The notes: a model not told the origin generated them from the letters alone. A stretch of 64,000 nt of DNA from Streptomyces canus (GCF_030815415.1 NZ_JAUSWW010000001.1:6014001-6078000), one strand, 5' to 3'. Shown: positions 34,464-43,643, numbered from the stretch's first letter. Numbers and translations are program-made.

Positions 34464-34992
34464 TCAGGGGCTCGCGCGCTGGGACGGTCAACGTAGCATC
34501 GGCGCACCGGGGTTGAGCCCACTCCAACTCGATCGAGTGAACGGCGCCGATAGGGCTGGCCTTCCTGTCCCCGGTGCTGGGCTGGTTCGGCGTGGCCGTC
34601 TCCGGCTCCGACACCTCGGCCAACGCCCTGTTCGGAGCGCTCCAGGTGACCGCGGCCCGCGAGTCGGGGCTGTCGCCGGAGCTCCTGGCCGCCGCGAACA
34701 GCTCGGGCGGCGTCCTCGGCAAGATGATCTCCCCGCAGAACCTCACCATCGCCTGCGCCGCCGTCGGTCTGGCCGGCCGCGAGGGGGACCTGCTGCGCAA
34801 GGTGCTGCCCTGGAGCCTGGGGCTGCTGCTGGTGATGTGCCTCATCGTCGTCGGGCAGAGCTCGCCGGTTCTGGCGTGGATGCTGCCCTGACCTGAGGTT
34901 ACGTCCAGGTTCCACTCAGGGGACGCACGGCACCGCTGTCGGTGGGGGCGGGTAGTTTGGGGCGACCGACCGACTTTGAGAAGGGTTAGGCC

Positions 34993-36357
34993 GTGGCTGC
35001 TGATCTGTCACAGCTCGTGAAGGCGTACGACGTGCGCGGTGTCGTTCCCGACCAGTGGGACGAGACGCTGGCCGAGCTCTTCGGGGTCGCCTTCGTCCGG
35101 GTGACCGCGGCGACCGCGATCGTGGTCGGGCACGACATGCGGCCCTCGTCCCCCGGCCTGTCGCGTGCCTTCGCGCGCGGGGCGGCCGCGCAGGGCGTCG
35201 ACGTCACCGAGATCGGCCTGTGCTCCACCGACCAGCTGTACTACGCCTCGGGCGCGCTGAACCTGCCGGGCGCGATGTTCACGGCCTCGCACAATCCGGC
35301 CCAGTACAACGGCATCAAGATGTGCCGCGCGGGCGCCGCCCCGGTCGGCCAGGACACGGGTCTCGCCGAGATCCGCGAACTGGCCGAGGGCTGGATCGAC
35401 TCGGGCGCCCCGGCCCCGGCGGCCACGCAGGGCACGGTCAGCCGGCGCGACACGCTGGAGGACTACGCGGCCCACCTGCGGGGCCTGGTGGACCTGACCT
35501 CCATCCGCCCCCTGAAGGTCGTCGTGGACGCGGGCAACGGCATGGGCGGCCACACGGTCCCCACGGTCTTCGCGGGCCTGCCCCTGACCCTCGTCCCGAT
35601 GTACTTCGAACTGGACGGCACCTTCCCGAACCACGAGGCCAACCCCCTCGACCCGGCGAACATCGTCGACCTGCAGAAGCGGGTGCGCGAAGAGTCCGCC
35701 GACCTGGGCATCGCCTTCGACGGCGACGCCGACCGCTGCTTCGTCGTCGACGAGAACGGCGACCCGGTCTCCCCGTCCGCGATCACCGCCCTGGTCGCTG
35801 CGCGCGAGCTCGCCAGGAACGGCGGCAGCGGCGTGATCATCCACAACCTGATCACCTCCTGGTCGGTGCCCGAGGTCGTCGAGGAGCACGGCGGCACGCC
35901 GGTACGCACGCGGGTGGGCCACTCCTTCATCAAGGCCGAGATGGCGAAGTCCGGCGCGATCTTCGGCGGCGAGCACTCCGCCCACTACTACTTCAAGGAC
36001 TTCTGGAACGCCGACACCGGCATGCTCGCCGCCCTGCACGTCCTCGCCGCCCTCGGCGGCCAGGAGGGCACCTTGTCCGCCCTCGTGGCCGAGTACGACC
36101 GCTACACCGGCTCCGGCGAGATCAACTCCACGGTCGCCGACCAGACCGGCCGCCTGGCAGCGATCCGCGCCGCGTACGAGTCCCGGGAAGACGTCACCCT
36201 GGACGAGCTCGACGGCCTCACGGTCAGCGCCTCCGACTGGTGGTTCAACGTCCGCCCGTCCAACACCGAGCCCCTCCTGCGCCTCAACGCGGAGGCACGG
36301 GACGCGACGACGATGGCGAAGATCCGGGACGAGGTACTGGCGATCATCCGCGCCTGA
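34993..36357 (+). CDS. manB: Phosphomannomutase / phosphoglucomutase
   Basis: A 454-residue alpha-D-phosphohexomutase converting mannose-6-P to mannose-1-P (and possibly the glucose phosphates). All four loops are present: the phosphoserine in TASHNPAQYNG (Ser99), Mg-binding DGDADRC, sugar-binding GGEHSAHYYF and phosphate-binding RPSNTEPLLRL. The GTG start is preceded by GAGAAGGG. It is the first gene of a mannose block: Trm112, SIS isomerase and manA follow in the same direction. The product would feed the guanylyltransferase at 20686. Length is typical. Confidence 0.95.
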   Translation: MAADLSQLVKAYDVRGVVPDQWDETLAELFGVAFVRVTAATAIVVGHDMRPSSPGLSRAFARGAAAQGVDVTEIGLCSTDQLYYASGALNLPGAMFTASHNPAQYNGIKMCRAGAAPVGQDTGLAEIRELAEGWIDSGAPAPAATQGTVSRRDTLEDYAAHLRGLVDLTSIRPLKVVVDAGNGMGGHTVPTVFAGLPLTLVPMYFELDGTFPNHEANPLDPANIVDLQKRVREESADLGIAFDGDADRCFVVDENGDPVSPSAITALVAARELARNGGSGVIIHNLITSWSVPEVVEEHGGTPVRTRVGHSFIKAEMAKSGAIFGGEHSAHYYFKDFWNADTGMLAALHVLAALGGQEGTLSALVAEYDRYTGSGEINSTVADQTGRLAAIRAAYESREDVTLDELDGLTVSASDWWFNVRPSNTEPLLRLNAEARDATTMAKIRDEVLAIIRA

Positions 36358-36373
36358 CGCCACGCGCGTGGAC

Positions 36374-36480
36374 GATGCCCTTCGGGCCGACGGGGGTCCA
36401 GGGGCGGAGCCCCCTGGAGCGGGGTCGAAGGGGCAGCGCCCCTGGGGATGGGAACGGGTAAGGGCGGCGGGCACGAAAAC
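36374..36480. repeat. Dispersed intergenic repeat, copy 2
   Basis: Homologous to 21820-21929 over its whole length, with the same block order and palindromes (AGGGGCGGAGCCCCCT, GGGGCAGCGCCCC). It starts 17 bp after manB and probably terminates or attenuates the transcript ahead of the Trm112 gene. Confidence 0.75.
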
Positions 36481-36600
36481 CCACCAGCTGCCCCACCCAC
36501 CACCCACCCTGTCCCCAACCCCCACCCCCACCCCGCCACCGGCGGTACCCTGACCAGGCACATCCGCACAGGCACTTGCCCGCCCCCGAAGGGACACCCC

Positions 36601-36771
36601 ATGCCGCTCGAAGCCGGCCTCCTGGAGATCCTCGCCTGCCCGGCCTGTCACGCCCCCCTCGAGGAGCAGGACACCGAGCTGATCTGCACCGGCCAGGACT
36701 GCGGCCTGGCATACCCCGTCCGCGACGGCATCCCCGTCCTCCTCGTCGACGAGGCCCGCCGCCCCGCGTAA
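36601..36771 (+). CDS. Trm112-like protein
   Basis: A 56-residue zinc-ribbon-like protein of the Trm112/YcaR family. It has LLEILACPACHAPLEEQ, then LICTGQDCGLAYPVRDGIPVLLVDEA. The two Cys pairs (CPAC and C...DC) would bind zinc. Eukaryotic and archaeal Trm112 activates methyltransferases; the bacterial role is largely unknown. AAGGGA precedes the ATG by 6 nt. It is too small for many gene callers but is well conserved between manB and the SIS gene in actinobacteria. Confidence 0.88.
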   Translation: MPLEAGLLEILACPACHAPLEEQDTELICTGQDCGLAYPVRDGIPVLLVDEARRPA

Positions 36772-36858
36772 GCCACCCCCGGCGACCAGCCGCAGGGAGC
36801 GCCGGCAACGGCGACCCGAGTGACCGACGAACCCGGCGATCGCAGGAGGCTGCCGCCC

Positions 36859-37986
36859 ATGCTCGACGAATCGCTGCTCGACACCCCCGAGGCCCTCTCG
36901 GCGGCCGACCGCCGAGGCCTGCTCCGCGGCGCCGCCGAAGCAGGCGCCCGAGTCCGCACCGCGGCGAGGCACACCGCCGAGGCCGGCGTCAACGAACTGA
37001 AGCCCGACGGCCGTCCCCGCGCGGTCCTGATCGCGGGCCCCGGCGCCGCCGCCATCTGCGTCGCCGACCTCCTCGGCACCCTCGCCGGCGCCGGCAGCCC
37101 CGTCATCCGCCTGGCCCCCACCGGCGTGGCCCCCGCGGCCGGCGCCCTGCGCTGGGAACTCCCGGGCTGGACGGGCTCGGTCGACGTGCTCCTGATCGCC
37201 ACCTCCGACGGCACCGAACCGGGCCTGTCCCTCCTCGCTGACCAGGCCTACCGCCGCGGCTGCACGGTCGTCGCCGTGGCCCCCGCGAGCACCCCGCTCA
37301 CCGAGGCCGTACAAGGCGCCCACGGACTCTTCGTACCCCTGGCGACGGCCCCCTACGACGAGGGCGAAGCCCTCGCCGCGTCCGCCCCCGGCATCCTGTG
37401 GGCCCTGCTCACCCCGCTGCTCGCGATCCTCGACCGCACCGGTCTGGTCACCGCCCCGCCGGACGTCCTGGAGAAGGTCGCCAACCGCCTGGACCACATC
37501 GCCGAACGCTGCGGCCCGGCCATCGCGACGTACAGCAATCCCGCCAAGACCCTGGCCACCGAACTCGCCGACGCGCTCCCGGTGATCTGGACGGAGGGCG
37601 TCTCGGCCGGTCCGGCGGGCCGCCGGTTCGCCGCCGCCCTCGCCGAACTCGCCGGCCGCCCCGCCGTCGTCGCCGAACTGCCCGAGGCGCTCGCCGCGCA
37701 CAACGCCCTGCTCGCCGGACCGCTCGCCGCCAGCGCCGACCCGGACGACTTCTTCCGCGACCGCGTGGAGGAAGCACCGGTGATGCACGCGCGCGCGGTG
37801 CTGCTGCGCGACCGTCCCCTCGGCGGTCTCTCCGCCGCGCCCGCCGCCCGTGAGCTGGCCCTGAGCCACGACACCCCCATCAGCGAGCTGGAACCGGAGG
37901 AGGGCGGCGAACTGGAGACCCTCGCGGAACTGATCGCCATCACGGATTTCACCGCGGTTTACCTGGCGCTCGCTTCCGGCACCTGA
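36859..37986 (+). CDS. SIS domain protein (phosphomannose/phosphoglucose isomerase-like)
   Basis: A 375-residue protein with two sugar isomerase (SIS) domains, like the bifunctional phosphoglucose/phosphomannose isomerases. The first SIS domain has RAVLIAGPGAAAICVADLLGTLAG and VDVLLIATSDGTEPGLSLLADQAYRRG. The second has the region TLATELADALPVIWTEG, then AEELPE-like PAVVAELPEALAAHNALL. Several catalytic residues of true isomerases are not obvious, so it may be a sugar-phosphate binding regulator. ATG 36859 has AGGAGG 9 nt upstream and was preferred over GTG 36820. It lies between Trm112 and manA. Confidence 0.82.
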   Translation: MLDESLLDTPEALSAADRRGLLRGAAEAGARVRTAARHTAEAGVNELKPDGRPRAVLIAGPGAAAICVADLLGTLAGAGSPVIRLAPTGVAPAAGALRWELPGWTGSVDVLLIATSDGTEPGLSLLADQAYRRGCTVVAVAPASTPLTEAVQGAHGLFVPLATAPYDEGEALAASAPGILWALLTPLLAILDRTGLVTAPPDVLEKVANRLDHIAERCGPAIATYSNPAKTLATELADALPVIWTEGVSAGPAGRRFAAALAELAGRPAVVAELPEALAAHNALLAGPLAASADPDDFFRDRVEEAPVMHARAVLLRDRPLGGLSAAPAARELALSHDTPISELEPEEGGELETLAELIAITDFTAVYLALASGT

Positions 37987-38027
37987 TCATGCCCAGGCCG
38001 TTCTGACCGTCGTACAGAAAGAACCCC

Positions 38028-39179
38028 ATGGACCGCCTCGACAACACGATCCGCCCCTACGCCTGGGGTTCCACCACCGCCATCCCCGCACTGCTCGGCG
38101 TCGCCCCGAGCGGCGAGCCGCAGGCGGAGATGTGGATGGGCGCCCACCCGGGCGCACCCTCGCGCACCGGACGCGGCACGCTGGTCGAGGTCATCGAGGC
38201 CGACCCGGAGCGCGAGCTGGGCGCGGACGCCGTCACCAAGTTCGGCCCCCGCCTGCCCTTCCTCCTCAAGATCCTCGCTGCCGGAGCCCCGCTCTCCCTC
38301 CAGGTGCACCCCGACCTGACGCAGGCCAAGGAGGGTTACGAGGACGAGGAGCGCCGCGGGATCCCCGTGGACGCCGGTCACCGCAACTACAAGGACGCCA
38401 ACCACAAGCCCGAACTCATCTGCGCGCTCACCGAGTTCGACGGCCTGTGCGGCTTCCGCGCCCCTCTCGAGGCCGCCGGCCTGCTCGCCGGCCTCGGCGT
38501 GGACTCCCTCAAGCCGTACGTCGACCTGCTGCACGCCCACCCCGAGGAAGCGGCGCTGCGCGAGGTCCTGACGGCCGTACTCAGCGCGGACCGCGAGGAG
38601 ATGGCCCGTACGGTGACGGAGGCCGCGGCCGCCTGCGCCCGCCTCGGCGGCGGGTACGCCCCGTACGCGGACATCGCCCACCACTACCCGGGCGACCCGG
38701 GCGTCATCGCCGCGATGCTCCTCAACCACGTCCGGCTCCAGCCCGGCGAGGCCCTGTTCCTCGGCGCCGGCATCCCGCACGCCTACCTGAACGGCCTCGG
38801 CGTCGAGATCATGGCCAACTCCGACAACGTCCTGCGCTGCGGCCTGACCCCCAAGCACGTCGACGTCCCCGAACTCCTGCGCATCGTCCGCTTCGAGGCC
38901 GCCGACGCGGGGGTGCTGCGCCCCGAGGCGTCGCCGGACGGCGAAGAGGTCTACGAGACGCCGATCGACGAGTTCCGGCTGTCTCGGTACGTCCTCCCCG
39001 AGGGCGGCGCCGCCCACGACCTCACCCGTGCCACCCCGCAGATCCTGCTGTGCACGGCGGGTTCCGTCCGGGCGGGGGAGCACGAGCTGAACCCCGGTCA
39101 GTCCGTCTTCGTTCCCGCAGGTGGGAAGGCCGAAGTGACCGGGGCGGGCACCGTCTTCAGGGCCACTGTGATCGTATGA
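38028..39179 (+). CDS. manA: Mannose-6-phosphate isomerase, class I
   Basis: A 383-residue zinc-dependent isomerase interconverting fructose-6-P and mannose-6-P, the entry to GDP-mannose. Motifs are IRPYAWGSTTAIPALLG at the N-terminus, the zinc ligands in LSLQVHPDLTQAKEGY and HKPELICALTEF, and the later GIPHAYLNGLGVEIMANSDNVLRCGLTPKHVDV. The C-terminal cupin is complete. The ATG is preceded by AGAAAGAA. The gene follows the SIS gene by 41 bp and is likely co-transcribed. Confidence 0.95.
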   Translation: MDRLDNTIRPYAWGSTTAIPALLGVAPSGEPQAEMWMGAHPGAPSRTGRGTLVEVIEADPERELGADAVTKFGPRLPFLLKILAAGAPLSLQVHPDLTQAKEGYEDEERRGIPVDAGHRNYKDANHKPELICALTEFDGLCGFRAPLEAAGLLAGLGVDSLKPYVDLLHAHPEEAALREVLTAVLSADREEMARTVTEAAAACARLGGGYAPYADIAHHYPGDPGVIAAMLLNHVRLQPGEALFLGAGIPHAYLNGLGVEIMANSDNVLRCGLTPKHVDVPELLRIVRFEAADAGVLRPEASPDGEEVYETPIDEFRLSRYVLPEGGAAHDLTRATPQILLCTAGSVRAGEHELNPGQSVFVPAGGKAEVTGAGTVFRATVIV

Positions 39180-39295
39180 CCGGGGCTGTGGACACCTGAC
39201 ACACCTCTGCCCGGAAGGGCTGCAACAATGGCCCACTGGCAAAGGACGGGCAAAGGCCTGGACTGCGTGGACATACGAAGGGACAACGCGAACAC

Positions 39296-40276
39296 ATGAG
39301 CGCGTCAGGCGGAACCAAGGCGATCGTGGCGGCACTTGGCGCCAACCTCGCGATCGCGGCATCGAAGTTCGTGGCGTTCCTCTTCAGCGGCTCGTCGTCG
39401 ATGCTCGCCGAGTCCGTCCACTCCCTCGCCGACTCCGGGAACCAGGGCCTGCTGCTGCTCGGCGGCAAGAAGGCCCAGCGCGAGGCCACCCCGCAACACC
39501 CGTTCGGGTACGGCCGCGAGCGCTACATCTACGCCTTCCTCGTCTCCATCGTGCTCTTCTCGGTCGGCGGCATGTTCGCGGTCTACGAGGGCTACGAGAA
39601 GATCAAGCACCCGCACGAGATCGAGCACTGGTACTGGCCGGTGGGCGTCCTCGTCTTCGCGATCATCGCCGAGGCCTTCTCCTTCCGGACGGCCATCAAG
39701 GAGTCCAACGGCCTGCGCGGCCGGCAGTCCTGGAAGCAGTTCGTCCGCCACGCCAAGGCGCCCGAGCTGCCGGTCGTCCTCCTGGAGGACCTGGGCGCGC
39801 TGATCGGCCTGATCCTCGCCCTCGGCGGCGTCGGCCTGGCCCTGGCCACCGGCGACGGCGTCTGGGACGGCATCGGCACCCTCTGCATCGGCATCCTGCT
39901 CATCCTCATCGCGCTCGTCCTGGCCGTGGAGACCAAGTCGCTGCTCCTTGGTGAGTCCGCGGGCATCGAAGCGGTCCAGAAGATCGAGGCCGCGATCGTC
40001 GACGGCGACGTCGTCACCGGCATCATCCACATGCGCACGCTCCACCTCGGCCCCGAGGAGCTCCTGGTCGCCGCCAAGATCGCCGTCCAGCACGACGACA
40101 CGGCCACCGAGGTCGCCAACGCGATCAACGCCGCCGAGGCCCGTATCCGCGAAGCCGTTCCGATCGCCCGCGTGATCTACCTCGAGCCGGACATCTTCAG
40201 CGCGTCCGAGGCCGCCAAGGGCGCTGACCGAGAAGCGACACCCGGAGGACCGGCGCAGCACGACGCCGGCCACTGA
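39296..40276 (+). CDS. Cation diffusion facilitator (metal efflux) transporter
   Basis: A 326-residue CDF family exporter for divalent metals such as Zn or Mn. It has the usual helices: AIVAALGANLAIAASKFVAFLFSG, then the metal-binding SMLAESVHSLADSGNQ in helix 2, and VVLLEDLGALIGLILALGG in helix 5 with the Glu-Asp pair. The C-terminal cytosolic domain (LHLGPEELLVAAKIAV) is also present. Its closest relatives (metal-binding His/Asp replaced by E-x3-H-x3-D) are of the Mn/Fe-type subgroup; metal choice is inference. It lies 116 bp after manA and ends at a strong terminator. Confidence 0.9.
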   Translation: MSASGGTKAIVAALGANLAIAASKFVAFLFSGSSSMLAESVHSLADSGNQGLLLLGGKKAQREATPQHPFGYGRERYIYAFLVSIVLFSVGGMFAVYEGYEKIKHPHEIEHWYWPVGVLVFAIIAEAFSFRTAIKESNGLRGRQSWKQFVRHAKAPELPVVLLEDLGALIGLILALGGVGLALATGDGVWDGIGTLCIGILLILIALVLAVETKSLLLGESAGIEAVQKIEAAIVDGDVVTGIIHMRTLHLGPEELLVAAKIAVQHDDTATEVANAINAAEARIREAVPIARVIYLEPDIFSASEAAKGADREATPGGPAQHDAGH

Positions 40277-40282
40277 CACCCA

Positions 40283-40318
40283 CCGAGGGGCCCACCGGGA
40301 TTCCGGTGGGCCCCTCGG
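40283..40318. terminator. 16-bp perfect hairpin between convergent genes
   Basis: CCGAGGGGCCCACCGG and its exact complement form a 16-bp stem with a GATT loop, between the metal exporter and the signal peptidase-like gene. It can serve both strands. Confidence 0.85.
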
Positions 40319-40321
40319 CTC

Positions 40322-40999
40322 TCAGACCCGCGCCGCCCAGGGCGGCGGTGGCGGCACCACGGCCCGCGCCCTCCGTCGTACGACCATCGCGGCGATCCCC
40401 AGCCCAGCAGCGACCAGCACGAGCACCACGCCGGCGATCATCGCCACCCCGAGGACCACCGGCACGGTGTAGTCGTCGATCACCCGCCCCCGGATCGCCG
40501 ACGTCGGCAGCGTCCCGCCGCGATCGTCGAGAAAGGCCCGCGAGTCACGGGCGTTCGCACGGTGGTCGCCCAGCAGGAACAGCCGCCCCTCGGGCACCCG
40601 CACGTCGTAGGCGGGATATCCGCCGCCGGCCTCCGCGCCCTTGAGATACGGCTCCCGCAGCGGCTCCCCGTTCAAGGTGACCCGCGCGTCCCGCGCCTCC
40701 CCGGTGCAGCACGCCACCCGGTCCCCGCCCACCCCGACGACCCGCTCGATCACCAGCGCGTCAAACCCGTACCGGTCCGGCGCCGAGAACACCACGACGT
40801 CCCCGCGCCGCACCTCGCTCCCGTCGATCCGCTCGAAGACAACCCGATCCCCCCGCCCGAACGTCGGCGCCATGCTCTCGCCCGACACGACGGAACCCCC
40901 GAAGGCATACCGCCCGTAGACGACGCCGCCCAGTCCCGCCAGCAACCCCACCAGCCCCACCACGACGGCCGCGATCCCCAGCCCCCGAGCCCTGCCCAT
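40322..40999 (-). CDS. Signal peptidase I-like (S26) protein with altered active site
   Basis: A 225-residue membrane protein with an N-terminal helix (LGIAAVVVGLVGLLAGLGGVVYG), an extracytoplasmic S26 domain and a second helix at the C-terminus (GVAMIAGVVLVLVAAGLGI). Box B with the nucleophile is SGESMAPTF, box C is RRGDVVVF and box E is GDHRANARDSR. Box D, normally I/V-K-R-V with the general-base Lys, reads VIERVVGVGGD: Glu replaces Lys. A pair of Cys (VACC) follows. It may be inactive, use another base, or have a special role. ATG 40999 (MGRARGLG) is the likely start. Confidence 0.85.
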   Translation of the reverse strand: MGRARGLGIAAVVVGLVGLLAGLGGVVYGRYAFGGSVVSGESMAPTFGRGDRVVFERIDGSEVRRGDVVVFSAPDRYGFDALVIERVVGVGGDRVACCTGEARDARVTLNGEPLREPYLKGAEAGGGYPAYDVRVPEGRLFLLGDHRANARDSRAFLDDRGGTLPTSAIRGRVIDDYTVPVVLGVAMIAGVVLVLVAAGLGIAAMVVRRRARAVVPPPPPWAARV

Positions 41000-41115
41000 C
41001 AGGCCACTCCCTCCCCACACGGAACATCCGCGGCGGCAGAGAGTAGCGCCCCGCTGCGAACGGGGCGTGCGGGCCGCACCCCGGTGGCCGCGGCCCGCAC
41101 TCACCCGACCCCGCC

Positions 41116-43173
41116 CTACCGGATCTCGCCCAGCACCTCGAGCACCGCCCGCTCGTCCGGCGCCGCGGTGAGCCGCTCCCGGATCCCGGCGTCCATCAAC
41201 TTCCGCGACAGCAGCGCCAGAATCCGCAGATGCTCGTCACCCGCGGCCGCCTCCGGTACGGCGATCATAAACACCAACCTCGCCCGCGTACCGTCCAGCG
41301 ACCCCCACTCGATGCCCTCGGCGGATCGGGCGAACCCGACGACCGGCGCGCTCACCGCGTCCGTCTTGGCGTGCGGAATCGCGATCTCCTCACCGAGTCC
41401 GGTCGTGCCCTGCTCCTCACGCCGCAGCGCGGTCGCCACCAGCTCGTCCATGTCCGCGACCTTGCCGGTCCGCGCCAGCAGCCCGGCCATCTCGCGGACG
41501 GCGGCCTCCTTGTCGACCGCGTCGAGCTCGGTCTTCACGGTCTGCTCGGTGACATACCCGGAGAGAACCTCCGCGCTCGCGACGGGTGCCGCCACGGAAT
41601 CGCGTACGACCTTCTGCGCTACGACGGTCCCGCCGCCACCCGGCGCCCCGCCCGCACCCGCTCCGACCAGCACCGGCTCGGGCCCGGCCGCCGGCGCCCC
41701 GACGACGGCCTCGCCGCGCCGCCTCCGCTCGCTGATGTCGACAAGGGCGACCGTCGTGAGCGCGGTGACGACCGTTCCGATCACCACGGCCACGAAGAAC
41801 ATCGGCACACCGCTCACCGCACCCAGCACCGCCACGATCGGCCCGCCGTGCGGCACCGCGTCCTCGACCCCGGCGACCCCGGCGATCGCACCGGCCACCG
41901 CGCCGCCCAGCATGTTCGCCGGGATGACCTGCGCGGGCCGCGCCGCCGCGAACGGGATCGCTCCCTCGGATATACCGAAGCAGCCCATGAACAGGGCGGC
42001 GAGCCCGGTCTCCCTCTCCTGCTCGGTGTAGAGCCGCTTGCGTATCAGCGTGGCCAGGCCCTGACCCAACGGCATGACCGGGATCGCGGCCGCGCACATG
42101 CCCATGACCGTCTGATTGCCGGTCGCGATGAGCCCCGTGCCGAACAGGAACGCCGTCTTGTTGACCGGCCCGCCCATGTCGAAGGCGATCATCAGCCCGA
42201 GAATCGCGCCGAGCAGGATCGCGCTCGTGCCCGTCATCCCGCTCAGCCAGCTGGTCAGGTGCTCGAACACCCAGGAGATCGGCTTCCCGATGACGTAGAT
42301 GAAGAACAGCCCCAGCACCGTGGTCGCCACGATCGGGATGACGATGATCGGCATGATCGGCTGCACGAACTTGGGGACCTTGACCTTCTTGATCCACAAC
42401 ACCAGATACCCGGCGAGGAACCCGGTCACGATCGCCCCGATGAACCCGGCACCCGCCTTGGAGTCGTACAGCGAACCGGTGTTGGCGATCCAGCCGCCGA
42501 TCATGCCGGGTACGAGGGCGGGGCGGTCGCCGATGGCGTACGCGATGTACCCCGACAGGATCGGCACCATCAGCGTGAAGCCGATGACGCCGATGTTGTT
42601 CACGTCCATCCAGAAGGAGCCCTTCGGGATGACCAGACCCCCCGACGGGTCCGTGTGTCCGCCGAGCGAGAGCGAGATCGCGATCAGCAACCCGCCGACC
42701 ACCACGAACGGGATCATGTAACTGACCCCGTTCATCAGCGCCTTGTACCCGACGCTGCGCTCCTTGCCACCGCCCGCGGCGGCCGCGTGCGCGCTCGCTC
42801 CGTCCGGCTGGTGCACGGGTGCCGACCGCACCCGCTCGATCAACTGCTCGGGACGGTGGATCCCCTCCGCCACCCCGACCGTCAGGACCCGCTTGCCCAC
42901 GAAACGGCTCAGGTCCACATCCTTGTCCGCGGCGACAATGACGCCGTCCGCGGTGCTGACATCGTTGTCATCGAGTATGTTTTCGGCCCCGATCGACCCT
43001 TGCGTCTCCACCTTCATGTCGATGCCGCGGCTCTCGGCAGCCTGCGCGAGCTTCTCGGCCGCCATGTACGTGTGCGCGATGCCGGTCGGGCAGGCGGTCA
43101 CCGCGAGCAGCCTCAACCGCTGCTGCTCGCCACTGCCGCCGCCCGTGGGGGGAGGGCCGGCCGGACTGGTCAC
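41116..43173 (-). CDS. PTS fructose-family permease, IIB-IIC-IIA fusion
   Basis: A 685-residue sugar phosphotransferase permease, domains in the order IIB-IIC-IIA. IIB (20-115) has the phosphorylated Cys28 in VTACPTGIAHTYMAAEKL. IIC (about 140-480) spans the membrane, with GISEGAIPFAAA and MPLGQGLATLIRK. IIA (about 540-685) has the active His in EEIAIPHAKTDAV. It takes up and phosphorylates fructose or a related sugar. The GTG start has TAGGAG 7 nt upstream. No fruK or regulator adjoins. It is divergent from sahH. Confidence 0.93.
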   Translation of the reverse strand: MTSPAGPPPTGGGSGEQQRLRLLAVTACPTGIAHTYMAAEKLAQAAESRGIDMKVETQGSIGAENILDDNDVSTADGVIVAADKDVDLSRFVGKRVLTVGVAEGIHRPEQLIERVRSAPVHQPDGASAHAAAAGGGKERSVGYKALMNGVSYMIPFVVVGGLLIAISLSLGGHTDPSGGLVIPKGSFWMDVNNIGVIGFTLMVPILSGYIAYAIGDRPALVPGMIGGWIANTGSLYDSKAGAGFIGAIVTGFLAGYLVLWIKKVKVPKFVQPIMPIIVIPIVATTVLGLFFIYVIGKPISWVFEHLTSWLSGMTGTSAILLGAILGLMIAFDMGGPVNKTAFLFGTGLIATGNQTVMGMCAAAIPVMPLGQGLATLIRKRLYTEQERETGLAALFMGCFGISEGAIPFAAARPAQVIPANMLGGAVAGAIAGVAGVEDAVPHGGPIVAVLGAVSGVPMFFVAVVIGTVVTALTTVALVDISERRRRGEAVVGAPAAGPEPVLVGAGAGGAPGGGGTVVAQKVVRDSVAAPVASAEVLSGYVTEQTVKTELDAVDKEAAVREMAGLLARTGKVADMDELVATALRREEQGTTGLGEEIAIPHAKTDAVSAPVVGFARSAEGIEWGSLDGTRARLVFMIAVPEAAAGDEHLRILALLSRKLMDAGIRERLTAAPDERAVLEVLGEIR

Positions 43174-43643
43174 GTCGATCTCCTAACGCCATTGTTCGCA
43201 CGGAACGCCGTCCCGGACGCCCCGCAAGATCGATCAGCTGTTCCCGATCCCTTGCATCCTGCAGCACGTGCCGCCCCGCTCAAAGGTGCAAAAGTCCCTG
43301 ATTGTCACGGCCTGTTGGCTCCTGGTCCGGCGATCGTGGGTGTCCTGTTATCGATGGCGCGGCCACCTCGACCCCCTCTCGTGGCTGCCTCGTGATCGGC
43401 TCGATGTGTTCGGAGGTGGACTGGGGGCGCCCGGGTGTACCGGTGTAGCTTGGGACGGAGCCAGACGTCGCTGCTGATGGCGGTCGGGCGATCCCGATGC
43501 GGATCGACCGAGGGAGAGAGGGCCTCCGACGGACTGCGCTGCGCGCACCGGGCATGCCTGTGTCCTCTTTCGGGCACCCCTGTGTCCGCCGCCGCGCAGA
43601 CCAGCCGTGTCCACCTCGCCCCAACCTTGAGGAGCAGCCCGTA
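43174..43643. other. Long divergent gap between PTS permease and sahH
   Basis: 470 bp without a convincing gene. The sahH frame stays open back to 43497, but the conserved protein begins at 43644, so this is leader. I see no clear -35/-10 pair, no SAH-riboswitch core and no strong hairpin. It presumably holds the promoters for both neighbours. Confidence 0.5.

Larger units (their letters stand above)
33339..34891 (+). pseudogene. L-lactate permease (LldP), internally replaced, broken
   Basis: Remains of a lactate permease, normally about 550 residues with 12 or more helices. Residues 1 to about 285 are intact (LVATLPLVIVLVLLGGVRLKAHLAGL, FGALLEALAGFGAPVAI, ANTAPVAFGAMGTPVVTLAQ) up to about 34195. 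Homology resumes only near 34550 in another frame (LAFLSPVLGWFGVAVSGSDTSAN, SSGGVLGKMISPQNLTIACAAVG) and ends at TGA 34889-34891. The roughly 350 bp between are foreign, and the permease residues expected there are absent. The 5' frame stops at 34379. The GTG start has GGGGAGG. The transporter cannot function. Confidence 0.85.

Noticed and set aside
43460..43643. Possible SAH riboswitch before ahcY
   Set aside because: The conserved core and stems of the known SAH riboswitch could not be found; only unstructured GC-rich leader is visible.
43497..43643. N-terminal extension of adenosylhomocysteinase
   Set aside because: The frame is open upstream, but family homology starts at 43644, which has a proper TTGAGGAG site.
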